From Clostridiales bacterium (GTDB lineage: Bacteria > Bacillota > Clostridia > Christensenellales > Christensenellaceae): a stretch of 12,599 bases of DNA. Location: assembly GCA_003343685.1 (NCBI GenBank), contig QAKS01000025.1, forward strand, positions 1 to 12,599, written 5' to 3'. The position numbers and the translations under genes were made by a program. Within the stretch, counting starts at the first letter, position 1; every line of letters begins with the position of its first letter. The notes beneath the pieces were generated by a model that saw only the letters and a list, made by a program, of their open reading frames with translations, had not been told where the DNA came from and made no database searches. This document shows positions 6,555-12,599 of this stretch, piece after piece.

Positions 6555-7874
6555 GTGAGCAAGGCCTTGGCAGCGCTGCTTCTCATCGTCTTTCTCTCTG
6601 TTTCTTTTACTGTCTCCGACTATTTTATTCTCGCATTTGTGGATCCCGATATTGACGTTAACCTTTTCGTCGTAATCCCTTGGTTCTGCCTGATTTCACT
6701 CGTCACAGCCAGCTTTCTCAACTGCTTTAACTTCGGCGGGCGGCGCTATCATGACATGCTCTATTCGGCATATGCCACTGCGCTGCTGTCATCCATGATT
6801 CTGCTTGCTCTGCCCTATGTAGCAATCGGCGCTCAGGTCAGCAAGAAAGTCGTTCTGCTGAACTTTGTGCTTTTGATCATCCTCCTGCCCATATGGCTTT
6901 CCATTGCCAGAAGAATCTATTTCAGACTGCGCCCTCCCCTTGCCACGGTGCTCATCACAGACGACAGTGAAGAGCACTGGATTGCCGATGTGATTACACG
7001 CTACAGCGCAAAATACGACATTAAAAGAATTATCTCCCCGGACGATCCCGACTTGGAGGAGGCCATCAACGCCTCTGCCGCCGTCGCCATAGGCCGTCTG
7101 GGAACGATAGACAAGGAGGCTCTGCTGGCATTGTGCGCCTCCCTCGGGAAGAAACTGCTGATCCGCCCTGAGTATACCGATATTTTGATGGGCACCTCCC
7201 ATGTGGAGCAATTTGACGATTTGATGATGATATCGGTCAATATGTTTTCCCTCTCCAGCGGACAGCGCCTTGCAAAGCGCATTCTGGACTTGACATTCGG
7301 CATTGTCGCTCTCGTCCCCGCTCTGCCGATCACGCTCGTCTGCGCATTGATTATTCTGTTGTCCGACGGCCATAATCCCTTTTATACACAAACCCGTCTG
7401 ACTGCGGGCGGGCGTCCTTATAAGCTGTACAAGCTCCGCACCATGAAGCCGGACGCCGAAGCTGAACTCGGCCCCGTGCTGGCGGAAAAGGACGATCCGC
7501 GCATTACTCGTGTAGGTCGCTTTCTCCGTTCCTGCCGTCTCGACGAAATTCCGCAGGTATTTAACATTCTGAAGGGAGACATGTCTGTGGTAGGCCCCCG
7601 GCCCGAAAGGCCGTATTTTTACGACCAATACGACCAAAGCCTTCCCGAGTTCCGCCTTCGTCTTTCCGTCAAGGCCGGTCTCACCGGCATGGCGCAGGTA
7701 CAGGGGCGCTATTCCTCCGATCCTTATGAAAAGCTGATGCTTGACCTCATGTACATCAAAAGCTATTCCGTCATGCTGGATATCAAGCTGATTATCGAAA
7801 CGCTTCATGTCCTGTTTGTCCGGGAGTCCAGCGAGGGCTTCGACAGCAGCGATTCCAGCCGTCGGGAAAAATAG
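6555..7874 (+). CDS. Undecaprenyl-phosphate sugar-phosphate transferase (WcaJ/CpsE-type)
   Basis: This membrane enzyme family moves a sugar 1-phosphate from a nucleotide sugar to undecaprenyl phosphate, the first committed step of many capsule, exopolysaccharide or glycan pathways. In the 439-residue form there are four N-terminal helices (about 4-25, 38-57, 73-94, 101-119) and a poorly conserved soluble middle (about 127-230). The catalytic bacterial sugar transferase domain (about 240-425) has KRILDLTFG with a re-entrant hydrophobic helix, QTRLTAGGRPYKLYKLRTMK, the catalytic Asp-Glu in SCRLDEIPQ (330-331) and VVGPRPERP (RPERP 349-353). The GTG at 6555 is chosen because AAGGGGGA (6544-6551) precedes it; an ATG at 6510 adds 15 residues but has no ribosome-binding site. 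No other glycan genes are near, so the substrate cannot be inferred. Confidence 0.92.
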   Translation: MSKALAALLLIVFLSVSFTVSDYFILAFVDPDIDVNLFVVIPWFCLISLVTASFLNCFNFGGRRYHDMLYSAYATALLSSMILLALPYVAIGAQVSKKVVLLNFVLLIILLPIWLSIARRIYFRLRPPLATVLITDDSEEHWIADVITRYSAKYDIKRIISPDDPDLEEAINASAAVAIGRLGTIDKEALLALCASLGKKLLIRPEYTDILMGTSHVEQFDDLMMISVNMFSLSSGQRLAKRILDLTFGIVALVPALPITLVCALIILLSDGHNPFYTQTRLTAGGRPYKLYKLRTMKPDAEAELGPVLAEKDDPRITRVGRFLRSCRLDEIPQVFNILKGDMSVVGPRPERPYFYDQYDQSLPEFRLRLSVKAGLTGMAQVQGRYSSDPYEKLMLDLMYIKSYSVMLDIKLIIETLHVLFVRESSEGFDSSDSSRREK

Positions 7875-7948
7875 CATATCGTTTTTGACTTTTTATTTTA
7901 TGCCGCTGAAAATACCCTTTTCAATCCCACCTTCACGCCCCGGTAAAT

Positions 7949-7986
7949 AACGTTTTTTCGGTATGTTCGTTATGGAAACGTTTCTC
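7949..7986. promoter_or_regulatory. Operator-like inverted repeats abutting the oadB -35 box
   Basis: AACGTTT (7949-7955) is repeated inverted as AAACGTT (7976-7982). Interleaved with it, ATAACG (7947-7952) pairs with CGTTAT (7968-7973). A perfect 10-bp palindrome GAAACGTTTC lies at 7975-7984, directly against TTGACA at 7987. TGGAAACG fits the left half of the CcpA cre consensus but the right half fits poorly. A regulator site is plausible; its owner is not established. Confidence 0.4.
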
Positions 7987-8015
7987 TTGACAACTCTTCT
8001 TTTCCCACATATGAT
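7987..8015 (+). promoter_or_regulatory. Consensus sigma-A promoter of the oadB operon
   Basis: TTGACA (7987-7992) is a perfect -35, and TATGAT (8010-8015) is a 5/6 -10, at 17-base spacing. The start site would be near 8022, followed by AAGGAGGG (8032-8039) and the ATG at 8045. This is the best promoter in the window and predicts high expression unless repressed. Confidence 0.8.
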
Positions 8016-8044
8016 TATAGATGTCTATTAAAAGGAGGGCTTTT

Positions 8045-9166
8045 ATGGAAGCAATATTTCAAAATTTCGGCAACCTGCAATGGCAGCAGGTCGTCATGTG
8101 GATTATCGGCGGCATTCTGATATTCCTCGCGATCAAAAAAGATATGGAGCCGACGCTGCTCCTGCCTATGGGATTTGGTGCCATTCTCGTCAATCTGCCG
8201 ATGTCCGGTGCAGTAACGCAGATGGTTGACGGCGCGGCTGAGGTCGGCGTCATCGACATTTTGTTCGACTCCGGCATTGCCAACGAACTGTTCCCGCTGC
8301 TGTTGTTTATTGGCATCGGCGCTATGATAGATTTCGGTCCGCTGCTTTCCAATCCAAAGCTGATGCTGTTTGGCGCGGCCGCCCAGTTCGGCATTTTCTT
8401 CACGCTCTCCATGGCCTCTCTGTTTGGCTTTGAGCTAAAGGATGCGGCCTCTATTGCCATCATAGGCGCTGCGGACGGTCCTACGTCTATTTTCGTGGCA
8501 AACTTTCTTCACTCCAACTACATCGGGCCGATTCTCGTGGCGGCCTATTCCTATATGGCGCTGGTGCCGATCGTCCAGCCGCCCATCATACGCCTTCTCA
8601 CAACGCAGAAGGAGCGCAAAATCCGCATGTCGTCAGACGCTACCGATGTCTCCCGTGCGACGCGCATTCTGTTCCCCATCATTGTTACAATTATTGTGGG
8701 CATTGTGGCGCCCCGCGCGGTGGCTCTCGTGGGCTTCCTGATGTTTGGTAATCTTCTGCGCGAATGCGGCGTTTTGAACGCCCTTTCCGAAACCGCTCAG
8801 AAGGTTCTGGCCAATCTGGTGACACTGCTCCTCGGCATCACGGTCGCCGCGAGAATGCAGGCGGACGCATTTTTAAACCCGCAGACGCTTCTGATTCTGC
8901 TGCTTGGCCTTGTTGCCTTTATTTTCGATACGGTCGGCGGCGTGCTGTTCGCGAAGCTGATTAACCTGTTCAGCAAAAAGAAGCTGAACCCCATGATCGG
9001 CGCTGCGGGCATATCGGCCTTCCCCATGTCGGCACGGGTTGTCCACAAAATGGGACTCAAAGAGGATAAGCAGAACTTCCTGCTGATGCACGCGGCAGGC
9101 GCCAACGTGTCCGGGCAGATCGCCTCGGTTATCGCAGGCGGCCTCATTCTGAATCTGATAGGATAG
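8045..9166 (+). CDS. oadB: Na+-translocating decarboxylase, beta subunit
   Basis: This 373-residue polytopic protein is the Na+ channel and carboxybiotin-decarboxylating subunit of oxaloacetate, methylmalonyl-CoA or glutaconyl-CoA decarboxylases, which use decarboxylation energy to export Na+. Family signatures are present: IGIGAMIDFGPLL, GAADGPTSIFVA with Asp144, AAYSYMALVPIVQPPI with Tyr168/Tyr170, and LNPMIGAAGISAFPMSARVVHKMG with Asn315, Ser324 and Arg331. These correspond to the Asp, Tyr, Asn, Ser and Arg shown to matter in Klebsiella OadB. The length matches the shorter GcdB/MmdB-type beta subunits rather than the 433-residue Klebsiella form. Substrate cannot be told from beta alone. 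AAGGAGGG precedes the ATG at 8045; the in-frame start at 8021 lies at the promoter's start site. An OadG-like gene follows 15 bases later; alpha and biotin-carrier genes are not in the window. Confidence 0.93.
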   Translation: MEAIFQNFGNLQWQQVVMWIIGGILIFLAIKKDMEPTLLLPMGFGAILVNLPMSGAVTQMVDGAAEVGVIDILFDSGIANELFPLLLFIGIGAMIDFGPLLSNPKLMLFGAAAQFGIFFTLSMASLFGFELKDAASIAIIGAADGPTSIFVANFLHSNYIGPILVAAYSYMALVPIVQPPIIRLLTTQKERKIRMSSDATDVSRATRILFPIIVTIIVGIVAPRAVALVGFLMFGNLLRECGVLNALSETAQKVLANLVTLLLGITVAARMQADAFLNPQTLLILLLGLVAFIFDTVGGVLFAKLINLFSKKKLNPMIGAAGISAFPMSARVVHKMGLKEDKQNFLLMHAAGANVSGQIASVIAGGLILNLIG

Positions 9167-9181
9167 GGAGGTATCATAACT

Positions 9182-9322
9182 ATGAATACAGCACAATTTC
9201 TTTCGACGCTGCCCATTATGGGTTACGGAATGCTGGGCATCTTTATCGTAACGGGAGTGATCATCCTCTCCATCGTCATTTTGAACCGGCTGACGCGCAA
9301 AAAGAAAAACAGCGCGGAGTAA
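9182..9322 (+). CDS. OadG-related small membrane subunit
   Basis: This 46-residue protein has a short polar N-terminus, one hydrophobic helix (about 14-36, YGMLGIFIVTGVIILSIVIL) and a basic end (RLTRKKKNSAE). The Gly-rich start of the helix and the following position in the operon match OadG-related small subunits, which anchor and assemble the decarboxylase complex in the membrane. Canonical OadG (about 80-100 residues) has an extra Zn-binding C-terminal tail that is absent here. AGGGAGG (9165-9171), overlapping the oadB stop, is the ribosome-binding site, 10 bases before the ATG. The stop lies 5 bases before the next gene. Being single-pass and basic at its cytosolic end, it should sit N-out. 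Assignment rests on shape and context more than on sequence identity. Confidence 0.8.
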   Translation: MNTAQFLSTLPIMGYGMLGIFIVTGVIILSIVILNRLTRKKKNSAE

Positions 9323-9327
9323 TCCCA

Positions 9328-10287
9328 ATGAAAAACATTGTAATTCTCGACGGTTATACGGCCAACCCGGGAGACCTCTCCTGGGATGGCCTTAGCAATC
9401 TCGGCACTCTTACCGTATACGACCGTACGCCTGCCGGCGAAACCGTTTCGCGCATCGGCAGCGCCGAAATCGTTTTGACAAACAAGACGGTTATCGACCG
9501 CGGCGTCATGGAAGCCTGCCCTTCCCTCGCGTATATCGGCGTTTTGGCAACGGGCTATAACGTAGTGGATGTGCCTGCGGCAGCAGCACGGGGCATTACC
9601 GTTACCAACATTCCCGCCTACAGCACGCCTTCCGTGGCGCAGGCAACCATTGCGCTCCTGCTGGAAATCTGCAACAGGGTCGCCGCTCACAGCGATGCCG
9701 TCCATGCCGGGCGCTGGGCCAGCTGTCCCGACTTCTGTTTCTGGGACTATCCGCTCATAGAGCTGGCGGGAAAGACCATGGGCATCGTGGGCTATGGCAA
9801 AACGGGACAGGCAACAGCCCGCATCGCCCGCGCTCTGGGTATGAACATCCTTGCCTACAGCCGCAGCTGCAGCACACCTCTTGACAGCGCGGACGGGCGC
9901 TACGTCCCGCTCTCCGAGCTTTTGGCTCTGTCGGACGTGGTCTCGCTCCACTGCCCGCTTACGCCCGAAACAGAGCATCTGATCAACGCGGATACGATAG
10001 CAGGGATGAAGGACGGCGCAATCCTCATCAACAACAGCAGGGGGCCGGTCATAGACGAGCAGGCCGTAGCACATGCACTCCATACCGGCAAGCTCTACGC
10101 AGCCGGTGTAGATGTAGCCAGCGTGGAGCCTGTTTCCCCCGACAATCCTCTGCTCTCCGCTAAAAACTGCTTTATCACGCCCCATATCAGTTGGGCGCCC
10201 AAGGAGAGCCGTGCGCGGCTCGTGGAGATTGCCGTTAAAAACGTGGAATGCTTTCTCTCAGGGAAGCCCGTCAACGTGGTTCATTGA
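9328..10287 (+). CDS. D-2-hydroxyacid dehydrogenase
   Basis: This 319-residue cytosolic oxidoreductase reduces a 2-keto acid to the D-2-hydroxy acid or the reverse. It has the family's split catalytic domain and Rossmann domain. Visible are GVLATGYNVVDV (71-82), the dinucleotide loop GYGKTG at 155-160, and the catalytic Arg238 (NNSRGPVID), Glu267 (DVASVEP) and His286 (TPHISWAPKESR). The HISWAPKE form is closest to glycerate/hydroxypyruvate dehydrogenases. After the second Rossmann strand comes AYSRS (176-180) rather than an Asp, which hints at NADPH rather than NADH. It follows the OadG-like gene by 5 bases, with GGAG (9316-9319) inside the end of that gene as its ribosome-binding site, so the three genes are one operon. 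The substrate is not determined; oxaloacetate- or hydroxypyruvate-derived acids fit the context. Confidence 0.93.
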   Translation: MKNIVILDGYTANPGDLSWDGLSNLGTLTVYDRTPAGETVSRIGSAEIVLTNKTVIDRGVMEACPSLAYIGVLATGYNVVDVPAAAARGITVTNIPAYSTPSVAQATIALLLEICNRVAAHSDAVHAGRWASCPDFCFWDYPLIELAGKTMGIVGYGKTGQATARIARALGMNILAYSRSCSTPLDSADGRYVPLSELLALSDVVSLHCPLTPETEHLINADTIAGMKDGAILINNSRGPVIDEQAVAHALHTGKLYAAGVDVASVEPVSPDNPLLSAKNCFITPHISWAPKESRARLVEIAVKNVECFLSGKPVNVVH

Positions 10288-10293
10288 TTTTTA

Positions 10294-10347
10294 CAGCAAA
10301 AAAACTCTATGCGGAGAAAAACGCTTCTCCCATAGAGTTTTTTGCTG
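10294..10347. terminator. Bidirectional intrinsic terminator
   Basis: A long hairpin pairs CAGC plus an A-run plus CTCTATG on the left with CATAGAG plus a T-run plus GCTG on the right, continued inside by GGAGAA/TTCTCC around a 6-base loop; one or two bases are bulged. The A-run and T-run within the stem give a U-tract on either strand. It lies between the convergent ends of the dehydrogenase gene and the thioesterase gene and should serve both. Confidence 0.8.
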
Positions 10348-10385
10348 CCGCAAAATGGTTTCAGCCGGAGAGCTGCAAACACAGC

Positions 10386-10811
10386 TCAGCTCTGGGGACA
10401 ATCCGTTTCCGTCGCTCTCCCAAGAGCCTCATGGAAAGGAATATTTTCTTTTTTCAGCGAACAAATCCTCCCTTCCTTCATAAAGCAATGCCTTGACACC
10501 GCCGTCGCCACGACCACACCGGTACTGTGATTTTTCATCACATACCGCACCTCCAGCCGGACGCCGGTATAGCCGGCTATGGTTGCCTCAATGACAATTT
10601 CATCTCCAAAGGTACACGGGCTTTTGTATTCAATGGACAGGCCGGCCACAGGCGACACAATGCCCTCTTCTTCAATCTGCCGGAACGGCAACCCAATACT
10701 TTCCAAAAAGCTGATCCGAGCCTCTTCCATCCATTTAATATAGTTTGCATGATGGGTAATCCCCATCTTGTCCGTTTCGTGATACTGTACTGTTCTGTAA
10801 TATTGATACAT
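10386..10811 (-). CDS. Hotdog-fold acyl-CoA thioesterase (YbgC / 4-hydroxybenzoyl-CoA thioesterase family)
   Basis: This 141-residue cytosolic enzyme hydrolyses acyl-CoA or a related thioester. The active-site signature YHETDKMGITHHANYIKWMEEAR (10-32) contains Asp14 at the position of the catalytic Asp of Pseudomonas 4-hydroxybenzoyl-CoA thioesterase, and the following hotdog strands (YKSPCTFGDEIVIEA, VRLEVRYVMKN, VVVATAVSRHCFM) are typical. Length is normal for the family. GAGGAG upstream, 9 bases from the ATG, fixes the start. It lies 65 bases downstream of gnd on the same strand, with only a weak hairpin between, so it may be the last gene of the acetamidase–gnd transcript. Its substrate is unknown; family members range from short-chain to aromatic and branched acyl-CoAs. 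Confidence 0.92.
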   Translation of the reverse strand: MYQYYRTVQYHETDKMGITHHANYIKWMEEARISFLESIGLPFRQIEEEGIVSPVAGLSIEYKSPCTFGDEIVIEATIAGYTGVRLEVRYVMKNHSTGVVVATAVSRHCFMKEGRICSLKKENIPFHEALGRATETDCPQS

Positions 10812-10876
10812 GCGTTTTTTCTCCTCGCCCAGACATGAGAAATACCGTCGTAATCCGGTTTCCCACCGACGGCAGT

Positions 10877-12316
10877 TTATGCGTTATATGCGCCCGATCC
10901 GATTTTGCCGCCTCTGCCCGTCCAGTCTGTATGGCAGGGCTCTCCGTTCGGATCGTCCTCCCGCCTGTAGCCGTGGGCGCCGAAACAGTCCCGCATGGCC
11001 TGCAAAAGGTTGGCAGGCAGCTTGTCACAGCAATACCCGTCAAAATAAGCAAGCGCCGACGAAAACGCGGGAATCGGGATTCCGCGCCTTGCGCCCTCCG
11101 CCACGACTTCGCGCAGGCCGGGAACGGCATCTCCCAGCACCTTCGCAAACTCCGGCGACAGCATCATGTTTGCAAGCTTCGGCTCCTTCTCATATGCCGC
11201 CGCAATATGCTCCAGCATATTGGAGCGTATGATGCAGCCGCCGCGCCACAGCCGGGCCGCCGTGGGGACGCGCAGTTCCCAGCCGTATTTCTCCGCGCCC
11301 CCGGCAATAATTCCGCACCCTTGTGCATACAGGATAATCTTTGCCGCCAGCAGAGCGTCCTTCAGTCTTCCGAGAAAGCTGCCGTCAGGCTTTTGTATAC
11401 AGGGGCGCTCAAACAGCTTTCCTGCGGCAGTCCGCTCCCGCTTTTTTGCCGACAGAAACCGTGCAAACATAGCCTCTCCCACCACGGTGGACGGCTCTCC
11501 CAGCTCCAGCGACTCTATGACCGTCCATTTCCCGGTCCCCTTCTGACCTGCTACGTCTAAGATGCAGTCCACCAGCTGTTTCCCATTTTCCCGGTAACGC
11601 AGGATATCACGGGAAATTGACAGCAGATAGCCATCCAGCATTCCGCCGTCTCCCCACGCGTCAAAAACGTCGCTGATCTCCTCCGCCGTCATCCCCATGG
11701 CACACCTCATCAGCTGATATGCTTCGCACAGCAGCTCCATATCTCCATATTCAATGCCGTTATGAACTGTTTTCGTAAAATGGCCCGCTCCGTCTGCGCC
11801 CAGATAAGCGCAGCACGGTTCACCATTGGGCGCTTTCGCCGCAATATCCGTCAAAAAATCTCTGCAATTTTCCCACGCCTCAAAATCTCCGCCCGGCATC
11901 AGGCTGGGGCCGTGGAGCGCGCCCTGCTCACCTCCGGAAACGCCCATTCCCAGATAGAGCACACCCGCTTGCCGAAGCCGTGCCGCGCGGCGCTGCGTAT
12001 CGTGAAAATCCGAATTTCCCCCGTCGATCACCGTATCGCCTTTGTCCAGCAGCGGCACAAGCGTTTCCAGCAGCTCGTCTACCGGCGCACCGGCGCGTAT
12101 CATCACGAGAATCTTTCGGGGGCGTTCCAGCTTTGCCGCCAGTTCCTTTGCCGTCCAAGCCGCCTCAATCCGCTTTCCCTCCGCATACAGGGATAAAAAT
12201 GTCTCTGTCGCCTGCCGCATCTTATCGTAAATGACGACCGAGTATCCCTTGCTTTCTATGTTTCTTGCCAGATTGGACCCCATAACTGCCGCTCCGACAA
12301 CTCCTATTTCCGCCAT
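10877..12316 (-). CDS. gnd: 6-phosphogluconate dehydrogenase, decarboxylating
   Basis: This 479-residue cytosolic enzyme oxidises 6-phosphogluconate to ribulose 5-phosphate and CO2 in the oxidative pentose phosphate pathway. It is full length and collinear with the long (about 470-480 residue) form: dinucleotide loop VVGAAVMGSN (6-15), IDGGNSDFHDT, GVSGGEQGALHGPSLMPGG with Ser127-Gly-Gly, catalytic Lys182, His185, Asn186 and Glu189 in GHFTKTVHNGIEYGD, GQKGTGKWT, WRGGCIIRS, and the C-terminal tail ending HTDWTGRGGKIGSGAYNA. The usual NADP-phosphate-binding Asn-Arg-Thr after the second strand reads Asp31-Lys32-Met33, which may favour NAD+. GGGGGAG, overlapping the stop of the upstream gene, precedes the ATG; the 13-base gap indicates one operon with the acetamidase-like gene. 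Confidence 0.97.
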   Translation of the reverse strand: MAEIGVVGAAVMGSNLARNIESKGYSVVIYDKMRQATETFLSLYAEGKRIEAAWTAKELAAKLERPRKILVMIRAGAPVDELLETLVPLLDKGDTVIDGGNSDFHDTQRRAARLRQAGVLYLGMGVSGGEQGALHGPSLMPGGDFEAWENCRDFLTDIAAKAPNGEPCCAYLGADGAGHFTKTVHNGIEYGDMELLCEAYQLMRCAMGMTAEEISDVFDAWGDGGMLDGYLLSISRDILRYRENGKQLVDCILDVAGQKGTGKWTVIESLELGEPSTVVGEAMFARFLSAKKRERTAAGKLFERPCIQKPDGSFLGRLKDALLAAKIILYAQGCGIIAGGAEKYGWELRVPTAARLWRGGCIIRSNMLEHIAAAYEKEPKLANMMLSPEFAKVLGDAVPGLREVVAEGARRGIPIPAFSSALAYFDGYCCDKLPANLLQAMRDCFGAHGYRREDDPNGEPCHTDWTGRGGKIGSGAYNA

Positions 12317-12329
12317 ATTGTCTCTCCCC

Positions 12330-12599
12330 CTATCTCAAAATGCTCCCATAGGGCAAAACCGCATGGGCGCCGCGCACGCCGTTCACAATCTGTGTCACGC
12401 GCATATCCACCGCAACGCTCGCCGCCGTGAGCGCCTCTCTTCTTTCAAAGCCATACAGATACATCAGCAGCCTGACCATGTTATTGAGCGCCATATATGC
12501 TGCGTCGGTCAGGCTTTCGCTGTAGCCGAACGTGACCCAGCCCTCAGGCGTTTTCGCCGCCGGCGAGCCAAACGTCCCCTGCACAAGGTCAAAGGTAAG
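12330..12599 (-). CDS. Acetamidase/formamidase-family protein, C-terminal part
   Basis: Only the last 89 residues are in the window; the frame stays open to the edge at 12599, so the gene begins outside it. The visible part reads TPEGWVTFGYSESLTDAAYM, then ALNNMVRLLMYLYGFERREALTAASVAVDMRVTQIVNG and GAHAVLPYGSIL. This matches the C-terminal region of the FmdA/AmdA family, where WxTxG, the helix of hydrophobic residues and the DxRVTQxVNGxxGxHxxLP block are conserved. Such enzymes hydrolyse short amides (formamide, acetamide) to ammonia and the acid; many clostridial members have no tested substrate. The TAG stop at 12332-12330 lies 13 bases before gnd, whose ribosome-binding site overlaps it. 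Confidence 0.85.
   Translation of the reverse strand, partial: LTFDLVQGTFGSPAAKTPEGWVTFGYSESLTDAAYMALNNMVRLLMYLYGFERREALTAASVAVDMRVTQIVNGVRGAHAVLPYGSILR

Noticed and set aside
6789..7877. Open frame of 362 codons antisense to the sugar transferase
   Set aside because: The sugar transferase motifs are unambiguous on the plus strand; the antisense product resembles nothing and has no start signal.
9223..10185. Open frame of 320 codons antisense to the D-2-hydroxyacid dehydrogenase
   Set aside because: The Cys/His/Arg-rich translation is typical of a shadow frame; the plus-strand gene has all its catalytic residues.
10845..10872. Inverted repeat CCGTCG/CGACGG between gnd and the thioesterase gene
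   Set aside because: The 6-bp stem with a 16-base loop and no T-run does not support termination; read-through is more likely.
1..12599. CRISPR arrays, tRNA or rRNA genes, insertion sequences, phage genes or a defence island
   Set aside because: No regularly spaced repeats, tRNA cloverleaf, rRNA segment, transposase, integrase or nuclease/toxin motif was seen on either strand.

Overview
The window looks like an ordinary chromosomal stretch of a Bacillota (Firmicutes, Clostridia-like) genome of moderate to high GC. The grounds are near-consensus AGGAGG ribosome-binding sites, sigma-A-type promoters, an NfeD–FloA gene pair, a glutamine-dependent NAD synthetase and Na+-pump decarboxylase membrane subunits. 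I cannot name the genus from sequence alone. There is no tRNA, rRNA, CRISPR array, transposase or integrase.

Layout, left to right. (1) 1-866: a single-gene unit for a fructose-6-phosphate aldolase-type transaldolase, closed by a hairpin terminator. (2) 867-3413, minus strand: NAD synthetase followed by a pentapeptide-repeat protein whose start overlaps the nadE stop by 4 bases. (3) 3477-5518, plus strand: an envelope operon of NfeD-like protein, flotillin FloA and a third, unrecognised single-pass membrane protein with a conserved-looking C-terminal tail. (4) 5519-6554: about 1 kb with no intact gene. It holds decayed reading frames, an imperfect palindrome, a good promoter (6121-6149), a run of hairpins with mutually exclusive pairings, and a second strong promoter (6472-6500). 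(5) 6555-7874: an orphan membrane sugar-phosphate transferase of the WcaJ/CpsE type. (6) 7949-10347: a consensus promoter with a palindrome against its -35 box, driving the beta subunit of a Na+-translocating decarboxylase, a 46-residue OadG-like membrane peptide and a D-2-hydroxyacid dehydrogenase, closed by a bidirectional terminator. (7) 10386-12599, minus strand: an acetamidase/formamidase-family protein (C-terminal part only), 6-phosphogluconate dehydrogenase and a hotdog-fold acyl-CoA thioesterase.

The genes are mainly central carbon and cofactor metabolism plus membrane organisation. Unit 6 is the most coherent pathway hint: carboxylate decarboxylation coupled to Na+ export beside a 2-keto/2-hydroxy acid oxidoreductase, but without the carboxyltransferase alpha subunit or biotin carrier nearby. 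I found no clear new multi-gene system. The points most worth a second look are the attenuator-like leader at 6121-6400, the third gene of the floA operon, the split decarboxylase locus, and a 6-phosphogluconate dehydrogenase whose usual NADP-binding Asn-Arg-Thr is replaced by Asp-Lys-Met.
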